Shown here: piece by piece, positions 58,392 to 64,000 of the stretch
Position numbering within the stretch: the first letter of the stretch is position 1
How the letters are laid out: every line of letters begins with the position of its first letter
Source: Paenibacillus macerans
Lineage (GTDB): Bacteria; Bacillota; Bacilli; Paenibacillales; Paenibacillaceae
Assembly: GCF_900454495.1 (NCBI RefSeq)
Contig: NZ_UGSI01000001.1
Span: 620,001 to 684,000 of the forward strand
Reading direction: 5' to 3'
DNA: 64,000 nucleotides
Notes under the pieces: generated by a model
Databases searched by the model: none
What the model saw: only the letters and a program-made list of their open reading frames with translations
What the model was told of the DNA's origin: nothing
Translations under genes and position numbers: made by a program

Positions 58392-59297
58392 CTAAGGAAG
58401 GTGTTCGAGGTATTCGCGGATCATCTTGAGCGCTTTATCGGCGTTTGGCGTGTCCGCCCGCAGCGAGATGATCATTTGTTGTTTCGCCAACGGCAGCTGG
58501 TCGGCGAGGGCACTGCCTGTGACGTCGATGCCGTAGACATGCTCCTGTCCGTCCTCCTCGGATTTGGCTTTGAGGATCCGGTCATCGGTCAGCAGCGGCT
58601 TCAGTTCGGCCGTCTCCTTGTCAAGGCTGAGGAAGGCGCCGCCTCCGGACAGCCAATCGAACGAAGCTTTGTCCGTAATATAAATATCCGGCGACGAGGT
58701 GGCGATCACGGCCAGCGCTTTCTGCTGGTAGGCCATGTCCGCGCCGCTCATGCCCGATTCGCTTTGCCCCGGCAAGTACAGCATCTCCAGCTCCAAGCGT
58801 TTGAAGTCCGGAATCTGGGCGGTCATCGCCTGCTCCAGCGCGTCCGTCCCGCCGCTTACCTCATCAGTCAGGAAATTGCCGACCATGATGATGGACAAGT
58901 CGACAGGTGGAAGAGCGGCCAGTCTTTTTTGCTCCTCGCGGTGATCCAGGTAGGCGTTAAGGCCAAAAACGATTGCGATCACGGCCACAAGAGCGATGAT
59001 GCAGTGCGTTTTGTAAAGCCGGAAAAAATCGTCGATCTTCTCCGCGGTGCCGGCGAATTTTCCCCATTTCGCGTATCTTTGGCGGCTCATTTCCTCAACT
59101 TTGCTTCGCTCTTCCGCTTCGATAATCATTTTGTAGGCTTTGACCTTGGCTTCGTACTCCTGCTCGAACCGGTCATCCTGCTGACGAGAGCGGGATTTCC
59201 GCAGCAGAATGTCGAACGCTTTATCGACATCCTCGCGGGGCGCGTTTTCGGGCAGGCCCAATTGCTCATATGCCTGTTTTAAAATGTCTTTCTCCAT
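58392..59297 (-). CDS. Membrane protein with J-like N terminus and extracellular domain
   Basis: The 301-residue protein starts at ATG 59297 (KDILKQAYEQLGLPENAPREDVDKAFDILLRK). Residues 1-70 look like a J domain (LG[LV], start of helix 2, AF.ILLRKSR) but the HPD tripeptide is absent, so it is degenerate. A charged helix follows, then one membrane helix (about 95-114), then an extracellular part that resembles the inner lobes of periplasmic-binding proteins (DLSIIMVGNFLTDEVSGG, then ITDKASFDWLSGGGAFLSLD). I know no function. It stands alone, with no close operon partner. The C-terminal part may bind a ligand or serve as a sensor. Confidence 0.6.
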   Translation of the reverse strand: MEKDILKQAYEQLGLPENAPREDVDKAFDILLRKSRSRQQDDRFEQEYEAKVKAYKMIIEAEERSKVEEMSRQRYAKWGKFAGTAEKIDDFFRLYKTHCIIALVAVIAIVFGLNAYLDHREEQKRLAALPPVDLSIIMVGNFLTDEVSGGTDALEQAMTAQIPDFKRLELEMLYLPGQSESGMSGADMAYQQKALAVIATSSPDIYITDKASFDWLSGGGAFLSLDKETAELKPLLTDDRILKAKSEEDGQEHVYGIDVTGSALADQLPLAKQQMIISLRADTPNADKALKMIREYLEHLP

Positions 59298-59329
59298 CGC
59301 CCTATCTCCTCTGATTTAGCTCTGAAATC

Positions 59330-59350
59330 CTGTCATATTATTATATGGAA
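59330..59350 (-). promoter_or_regulatory. Candidate cre-like site upstream of the J-like gene
   Basis: Read on the minus strand, ATGTAAGCGTTACTT partly matches the catabolite-responsive consensus. The match is incomplete in the last bases, so it is a weak call. Confidence 0.25.
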
Positions 59351-59411
59351 AGTAACGCTTACATTTATTATACTTTGTATTTGTAATGAAGGGAAATAAG
59401 CTGAACAAGCG

Positions 59412-59448
59412 AAAAAGCCGGGCGGCCTAGAGCGGCGCTCGGCTTGCG
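59412..59448 (-). terminator. Terminator after the NlpC/P60 gene
   Basis: On the minus strand AAGCCGAGCGCCG and CGGCCCGGCTT-like arms form a GC-rich hairpin followed by TTTTTC. Confidence 0.65.
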
Positions 59449-59470
59449 AATTCGGGCGCTGATGAATCTT

Positions 59471-60370
59471 TCAGCGCATGCGGCGCATCGAGAGGATGAC
59501 GCTGCTCCAATGCCCGGTATCCAGCGGGCTGATCTCCACACCGGGATCTCCCCAGGTATGGATGAATTGGCCGTTGCCGATGTAGATGCCGACGTGGCCG
59601 GGAATGTTGTCGGTTTCAAACCGGCCAGGCACGGTGAAAAAGATCAGATCTCCGGTTTGAAGGTTGTCCCGGGTGACGGGGATGCCTTCTTTCGCCTGAT
59701 CTCTGGCCAGCCGCGGCAAGTCTTGCCCGAATTTTTTGAACACATGGCGGGTGAAGGACGAGCAGTCGAACGCTTTCGATTGCTCGTAAGGCGCTGCTCC
59801 GAATTCATAGGGAACGCCTAAAAAACTTTTCGCATAGGCAACCATCTCGCCCCGGTGTTCGGCGACCCCGAGGATGCCGTAGCGGTTCGATTCGCCGATC
59901 TGCGGGTTCTTTTCGGCAACGCCGCCGTCGGCGTTAATCGGTCCGATATTAAGCCGTCCCGACAGCGGGTCAACCACGGCTTTGCTTTGCAGCAGGGCGG
60001 AGACCGATGCGGTCGTCATATACAGCTCGCCGTTCTGGCGGATGGGCGCTTGCGGCAGCGATACCGGCTTGCCGAAAGAAACGGCGTGCCGTTGGCTTGG
60101 CTGAACCTCAAACATGACATCGGTATAGCCGATCCGGGCGGAGCTGTCCGTTTCCAAAGCGCGAAGACCCAACGTGTCGGCTACTTGGGAAAGCGGAATC
60201 CATTGGGTGCCGCGGACATCCGTAAACGCTTCCGTTCTGACCGGGGTGGAGGCGGCCGGGGGAACGGAATTGGCTTCGGGACCGGCCTTGTTGCCGCAGG
60301 AGACGGCGGTAGTCAGCAGCACGGAAGCGAGCAAAGAACACAAGATTGTTTTCCAAACCGAGATGCGCAT
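59471..60370 (-). CDS. NlpC/P60 family peptidase lipoprotein
   Basis: I chose the ATG at 60370, preceded by GGAGTGAG; an upstream ATG at 60391 has no ribosome binding site. The 299-residue protein has a lipobox (TAVSC, Cys25). A copper-amine-oxidase-like stalk domain occupies about 50-140. The NlpC/P60 domain (about 175-299) has the catalytic Cys in KAFDCSSFTRHVF, His in GHVGIYIGNGQF and a second His in FIHTWGDPG. It probably cuts gamma-D-Glu-mesoDAP bonds in peptidoglycan, attached to the membrane. It is followed by a terminator. Confidence 0.9.
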   Translation of the reverse strand: MRISVWKTILCSLLASVLLTTAVSCGNKAGPEANSVPPAASTPVRTEAFTDVRGTQWIPLSQVADTLGLRALETDSSARIGYTDVMFEVQPSQRHAVSFGKPVSLPQAPIRQNGELYMTTASVSALLQSKAVVDPLSGRLNIGPINADGGVAEKNPQIGESNRYGILGVAEHRGEMVAYAKSFLGVPYEFGAAPYEQSKAFDCSSFTRHVFKKFGQDLPRLARDQAKEGIPVTRDNLQTGDLIFFTVPGRFETDNIPGHVGIYIGNGQFIHTWGDPGVEISPLDTGHWSSVILSMRRMR

Positions 60371-60472
60371 TAGTGCTCTCACTCCATTCATCTTTTTTTC
60401 GAACCATGTTCAGTTGAAGTATGCATAAATCAGTAGATAACTATTCGAGTGGAGCAAGGAGAATTCGACATC

Positions 60473-60643
60473 ATGCTGTTACGCGAAAAGCAAACCGTAT
60501 ACGCGCCGCAAAGTTTCCAAGCAGCGCCGCAATCTGACTACCGCTACCTGGGAAGGCGTGCCCCCCACCATTTTTCAAACGCTGCTGGGCGTATCGCTGG
60601 GCCGCCGTATTTTGCGCGACGCTTCATAGGCGATTCGTTTTGA
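60473..60643 (+). CDS. Possible small protein of unknown function
   Basis: An ATG at 60473 is preceded by AAGGAGAA (60456-60463) at normal spacing and opens a 56-codon frame (MLLREKQTVYAPQSFQAAPQ, ending FARRFIGDSF). The predicted peptide is basic, without membrane segment or signal. It may be a real small gene or chance; I recognise no family. It is the only coding candidate in the 363-bp gap between the NlpC/P60 and aldose-epimerase genes. Confidence 0.25.
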   Translation: MLLREKQTVYAPQSFQAAPQSDYRYLGRRAPHHFSNAAGRIAGPPYFARRFIGDSF

Positions 60644-60733
60644 TGTGCGGGTTTAAGGTGACTTTTGCACGCGCTTTAGGTATATTACTAGTTGAATGTG
60701 TTAAGGCCAATCATGGAAGGGAGAGTTGCAACG

Positions 60734-61726
60734 ATGGCAGAAAGAACGGCTTATGAAGGAACTTATCAGGGAGAAAAAGCGGTATGGCTCAGATCCGGAC
60801 GGTATGAAGCGGTCATGCTGCCGGAAATCGGCGGCAATCTGATTGCGTTCCGCGATGTCGAAAGCGGTTACCGTTTTCTGCGCGAACCGGCGGAGGACGA
60901 AATGGAAAGCTTCAAAAGCAATCCCGGCGTGCATGGGATCCCCGTGCTGTTTCCGCCGAACCGGTACGAGGACGGCCTGTTCCCCTGGAAAGGCGAAGTG
61001 TACCGTTTTCCGGTAAACGAAGCTTCGACCGGCAACCATCTGCACGGTTTTTTACATACGACGCCTTGGCAGGTGGAGGACTTTGGGCAGACGCCTTTGG
61101 AAAGCTATGTTACGGTCAAAGTGACCGTCGACGAGCAGCATGATGTGTACCGGTATTTGCCGTTTAAATTTACGGTAAGGCTGAAGTATACGCTCAGCGA
61201 ATACGGCTTGTCGCAGCAGTTGTTCGTGCGCAATGACGGGGACAAGGAGATGCCTTGCCTGCTCGCTTTCCATACGGCGGTGAACGCTCCGTTTGCGCCG
61301 GGAAGCAACGCTAAGGATTACCGCGTCAAGCTCACGATCGGCGAGCGTTGGCAGCTTAGCGAACGGATGCTTCCGACCGGTTCGTTCCAGCCGCTTACCG
61401 GCGAGGAAAAGCAAATGCAAGGGGAGGGCGTGTATCCGTTTTTCGCGTCGCTGGACAATCATTACACCGCCGCGCCGCAAAACGGCCGAAACCGAATGGA
61501 ACTAACCGATACGAAGCTTGGCGTCACTCTGGTGTACGATGTCGGGACGTCCTACAAGCAGTGGATGATCTGGAACAACGGGGCGAAGGAAGGTTTTTTC
61601 TGTCCCGAGCCGCAAATTAATCTGGTCAACGCCCCCAATGTCAAGCTGCCGAGCGAAGAAATCGGCTTGTTCAGCCTGAACGCCGGGGAAATTTGGGAAG
61701 AAACCGCCCGTTTTTACGTGAAGTAG
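60734..61726 (+). CDS. Aldose 1-epimerase family protein
   Basis: I chose ATG 60734, supported by GGAAGGGAGA at 60718-60727; an in-frame start 14 codons upstream is less likely. The 330-residue protein is a beta-sandwich enzyme of the galactose mutarotase fold: an N-terminal VMLPEIGGNLIAFRD strand pair, GIPVLFPPNRYEDG (substrate loop), HLHGFLHTTPW with the catalytic His, and a C-terminal FFCPEPQINLVNAP containing the catalytic Glu. It should interconvert the anomers of a hexose. It is not linked to a galactose operon, but the alpha-galactosidase gene is 13 kb away. Confidence 0.87.
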   Translation: MAERTAYEGTYQGEKAVWLRSGRYEAVMLPEIGGNLIAFRDVESGYRFLREPAEDEMESFKSNPGVHGIPVLFPPNRYEDGLFPWKGEVYRFPVNEASTGNHLHGFLHTTPWQVEDFGQTPLESYVTVKVTVDEQHDVYRYLPFKFTVRLKYTLSEYGLSQQLFVRNDGDKEMPCLLAFHTAVNAPFAPGSNAKDYRVKLTIGERWQLSERMLPTGSFQPLTGEEKQMQGEGVYPFFASLDNHYTAAPQNGRNRMELTDTKLGVTLVYDVGTSYKQWMIWNNGAKEGFFCPEPQINLVNAPNVKLPSEEIGLFSLNAGEIWEETARFYVK

Positions 61727-61743
61727 AAGGCAAGCATGAACCA

Positions 61744-61799
61744 AGAAAAAGCAGCCCGCCGGCGTCTGTAGAGACGCTTAAGCGAGGCTGCTTTTTCTC
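61744..61799. terminator. Bidirectional terminator between epimerase and LytTR genes
   Basis: AGAAAAAGCAGCC (61744-61756) and GGCTGCTTTTTCT (61787-61799) pair perfectly, with an inner hairpin (GCGTCTGTAGAGACGC). Confidence 0.88.
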
Positions 61800-61828
61800 T
61801 GGCCATTCGGCTCCGAAGATATGCCGGT

Positions 61829-62185
61829 TTAGTTGACCCCAGCGGTTACGTTACGTCGGGTGGACGGAATCAGCCGCTTCATTTGCCCCAGATTGCGTTT
61901 GGGCACATGGATCGTTTTGATGCCGTGCCGTTCATCGCGAAAATAGACGACATTGTCCTGGATGTCCGAGACTTTGGACAAATTGACGTAACAGTTGGTG
62001 CTAATGCGGTAAAAGTTAGGGTCCGAGATCAGCTTCGAGGTCTGTTCGGCGGATAGTCTCTGTTTGATGCTGTAATTCCTGCCATGAAAGCAAACCAGTC
62101 CGTGAACTCCAATCTTGAAGAAATACGTGTCATGGGGATCGAGATCCTCATAGACGTTTCTTTCTTCCAGTCCGACATTCATCAT
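61829..62185 (-). CDS. LytTR DNA-binding protein without receiver domain
   Basis: The 118-residue protein starts at ATG 62185 or 62182, after AAAGGGGG. It is essentially one LytTR domain (about residues 18-110: THDTYFFKIGVHGLVCFHGRNYSIKQRLSAEQTSKLISDPNFYRISTNCYVNLSKVSDIQDNVVYFRDERHGIKTIHVPKRN), the beta-fold DNA-binding module normally attached to response regulators such as LytR or AgrA. The receiver is absent and the domain stands alone. It may act as a constitutive or ligand-linked regulator. A candidate catabolite-responsive site lies just upstream. Confidence 0.85.
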   Translation of the reverse strand: MMNVGLEERNVYEDLDPHDTYFFKIGVHGLVCFHGRNYSIKQRLSAEQTSKLISDPNFYRISTNCYVNLSKVSDIQDNVVYFRDERHGIKTIHVPKRNLGQMKRLIPSTRRNVTAGVN

Positions 62186-62212
62186 TCCAAATCCCCCTTT
62201 AGATGATGCTAC

Positions 62213-62225
62213 GGAAGCGCTTACA
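62213..62225 (-). promoter_or_regulatory. Candidate catabolite-responsive element before the LytTR gene
   Basis: GGAAGCGCTTACA, read on the minus strand as TGTAAGCGCTTCC, contains the cre core and lies 28 bp before the LytTR start. The outermost positions are less typical. Confidence 0.5.
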
Positions 62226-62391
62226 GTATATCATGTTTTTCAAAATTTGGGTAGGGAAAAGGGCGAAATATTAAAAATTTTGGGCTTTTGCTGCCGGGAA
62301 TCTCATGGGGAGGACTGGACTTTTATGGCAAAGTGGGGAACAATATAGGGAACGACAACTTTAGATTTCAATTTACCAGGAGGTATGCGAA

Positions 62392-63468
62392 TTGTCACAG
62401 ACACAACGTTTGCTGTTATTTGTAGGGTCCTACGCCGAGGCGGCGGATCCGGGAGTTTATGTATACGAACTGGACATGTCCAGCGGTAAAATGAACCGGT
62501 TAAGCGCGGTATCCGGACTTAAGAACCCGACGTTTGTCAGCGTCGATGAAGCGAATGGCCGGTTGTACGCCATTTCGGAAACCGTTTCGGAAGGCGAACG
62601 CATCGGCGAAGCGGCCGCTTTTGCCATTGATTCCGCGAAAGGGGAGCTAAGCGAACTGAACCGCACCTTGACGATTCGTCCGTCTTCTTCGCATATTCAA
62701 CTGGACCTGAGCAACCGTTTTGTGGCGGTATCGGGGTATCATGGAGGGAACGTCGGCCTCGTCAATGTCGGGGCGGACGGGCTTGTCGGCAAGCTGGCCG
62801 ATGAACGGCAGCACGAAGGGAAAGGAGCCGATCCGTCGAGACAGGACCGGCCGCATCCGCATTCGGTTATCTTCAGCCCGGACAACCGGTTTGCGCTGGT
62901 TGCGGATTTGGGACTGGATCTCATCGTAGTGTACGAACTGGACGCCCAGGGCGGGCGGCTGGTCCGCAAGAGTGAAGCGCAGACGCCGCCGGGAGCGGGG
63001 CCGCGCCACATGGCTTTCCATCCGAACGGCCGTTTCCTGTATTCCATCAATGAGGTGAATTCTTCGCTCTCCGCTTTTTCGTATGATCCGGAATCGGGCC
63101 GGCTGGAACTGCTGGATACGGTGCCGACCCTGCCTGCCGGGTTTACCGCGGAGAACACGACGGCGGAGGTCGCCATTTCCAAGGACGGCCGCTACCTGTA
63201 CGGCTCGAATCGCGGCCATGACAGCATCGTCCAGTTCGCCATCGACCCGACGAGCGGCAAATTGACTTACGTGGAGCACGTATCCAGCGAAGGCGGACAC
63301 CCGCGCCATTTTGCGCTGACGCCGGACGGGAAATATTTGGTCGCGGCCAACCGCGATTCCAACAACCTGGCTTTGTTCACGGTGGATGGGGAAACCGGCC
63401 GGCTGAAGTTCACCGGCCACACCGCCGAAGTATCCAAGCCGGTATGCGTCAAGCCGGTGTTTTTTTAA
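62392..63468 (+). CDS. Lactonase family beta-propeller protein
   Basis: The 358-residue protein starts with TTG at 62392, preceded by CAGGAGG at 62377-62383. It is built of repeated propeller blades, each ending in the pattern NGRFLYSINE, DGRYLYGSNRG or DGKYLVAANRD, and resembles the 6-phosphogluconolactonase YkgB type (LLLFVGSYAEAADPGVYVYELDMSSGKMNRLSAVSGLKNPTFVSVDEANGRLYAISE). It should hydrolyse a sugar lactone, most often 6-phosphogluconolactone in the pentose phosphate path; the actual substrate is inferred. A strong terminator follows. Confidence 0.9.
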   Translation: MSQTQRLLLFVGSYAEAADPGVYVYELDMSSGKMNRLSAVSGLKNPTFVSVDEANGRLYAISETVSEGERIGEAAAFAIDSAKGELSELNRTLTIRPSSSHIQLDLSNRFVAVSGYHGGNVGLVNVGADGLVGKLADERQHEGKGADPSRQDRPHPHSVIFSPDNRFALVADLGLDLIVVYELDAQGGRLVRKSEAQTPPGAGPRHMAFHPNGRFLYSINEVNSSLSAFSYDPESGRLELLDTVPTLPAGFTAENTTAEVAISKDGRYLYGSNRGHDSIVQFAIDPTSGKLTYVEHVSSEGGHPRHFALTPDGKYLVAANRDSNNLALFTVDGETGRLKFTGHTAEVSKPVCVKPVFF

Positions 63469-63508
63469 CCTGTAGGCGGCCAGCGTATAGAACCCCCCGA
63501 ACGCAGGT

Positions 63509-63545
63509 CCGGCCCTGCTCGTCACTAGCGAGCAGGGCCGGTTTT
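63509..63545 (+). terminator. Terminator after the lactonase gene
   Basis: CCGGCCCTGCTCG and CGAGCAGGGCCGG make a perfect 13-bp stem with a seven-base loop, followed by TTTTG. Confidence 0.9.
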
Positions 63546-63662
63546 GTTATACTGGGACTTGACCTAATAATCAGCGCTTGACAGTTAAGCCGGCAACCGA
63601 TTGTGCAATGCATGAAGGGCGTTGAAAGCTAGAGAACAGGGAAGGCCAGTGGGTTGGCCGGC

Positions 63663-63948
63663 AGATCAACAACCGCTGTCCGAATGCTTTGCACGATTAT
63701 CCCGTTTGATCAGAAAGCAGAGAAGAAGATAGGTTCAGGAGAAGCAGATACATTTGGGAGAATTAAATATGTTTAGGAGAAGCGGACATGTTCGAGATCA
63801 TTAGACAGGTTGGTGAGAAGGAGTTAGGAGAAGTAAAGCAAATTTGACAGAAGGGATGGGGCGAGACACCGGAACAAGAAAAAAACGTGATTTTGCTGCA
63901 TCCTGAATCCGTTTGCAGTAACGTCCGTACCGTTAAAAAGCATTTCTA
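63663..63948 (+). repeat. Repeat R2, copy 2, with 19-bp purine-rich degenerate tandem repeats
   Basis: From 63663 the sequence follows R2 copy 1 (CGCTGTCCGAATGCTTTGCACGATTATCCCGTTTGATCAG). From 63729 to about 63859 it consists of units of 19 bases such as ATAGGTTCAGGAGAAGCAG and ATATGTTTAGGAGAAGCGG, with one 13-base unit. It then runs, as in copy 1, through an AACGTGAT..TTGCTG segment to the 3' end of an IS1595-like gene. The rest of the 480-bp gap after the lactonase gene holds no ORF. Confidence 0.72.
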
Positions 63949-64000
63949 TCAGGCTGCAGCCGCAAGGGGCTGATTCGGTTGGAGGTGCCTTGTAGGTGCC
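63949..64000 (-). CDS. 3' end of a second IS1595-like gene (cut by the window edge)
   Basis: The last 17 codons on the minus strand end in QPNQPLAAAA followed by TGA, identical in protein to the C terminus of the gene at 47550. The DNA differs at several third positions. The remainder of the gene lies beyond the window. The residues before this tail (APTRHL) differ from those of copy 1 (PYRKLIAR), with a probable two-codon length difference. Confidence 0.7.
   Translation of the reverse strand, partial: APTRHLQPNQPLAAAA

Overview
The window looks like a chromosomal segment of a spore-forming, moderately GC-rich Bacillales bacterium, most likely Paenibacillaceae (Paenibacillus or a close relative). 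The reasons are a spore photoproduct lyase pair (splA-splB), a Bce-type two-component/ABC module, a LplB/YtcP-type sugar transporter with a YesM/YesN-type two-component system, a REC-BTAD response regulator, and Shine-Dalgarno sites of the GGAGG type before nearly every gene. This is inferred from gene content; no rRNA or tRNA gene was seen.

Layout. 1-5.9 kb: a cell-envelope stress block (Bce-type regulator, kinase, ATPase and permease), then a DedA protein and UppP; several of these act on or near the undecaprenyl-phosphate cycle. 6.1-17.3 kb: accessory material with a dehydrogenase remnant, five GNAT acetyltransferases, two NUDIX hydrolases, two APC amino-acid transporters, a LysR regulator, a methyltransferase and small membrane proteins. 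17.8-25.0 kb: carbohydrate ABC importer plus its YesM/YesN-like two-component system. 25.1-27.3 kb: MmyB-type regulator divergent from a FabF paralogue. 27.7-29.4 kb: an IS4-family element inserted with a 9-bp target duplication into a copy of a roughly 205-bp interspersed repeat. 29.7-36.3 kb: DUF4349 lipoprotein, VanZ/RDD membrane protein, splAB, and a LysR/MFS divergent pair.

36.4-44.8 kb is the most interesting region. A c-di-GMP-I riboswitch, with an extended P1 helix that can mask the ribosome binding site, precedes a secreted transglutaminase-like protein. It is followed by an orphan REC-BTAD regulator, an unknown protein, a 1274-residue LPKTG-anchored adhesin, a class D sortase, and a diguanylate cyclase overlapping the sortase gene. 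I read this as a c-di-GMP-linked surface-adhesion module.

44.9-64.0 kb: GH36 alpha-galactosidase, an IS1595-like protein without recognisable catalytic residues, AhpD-like protein, chemotaxis receptor, MarR/MFS efflux pair, amidase, GH94 phosphorylase with its LacI regulator (near-identical operators before both genes), a J-like membrane protein, NlpC/P60 lipoprotein, aldose epimerase, LytTR regulator and lactonase. The last 340 bp repeat the block found at 47.2-47.6 kb: a purine-rich degenerate tandem repeat followed by the 3' end of a second IS1595-like gene cut by the window edge.

The repeat families and the operator, riboswitch and terminator calls come from reading the sequence by eye; none was checked by a search or a folding program.
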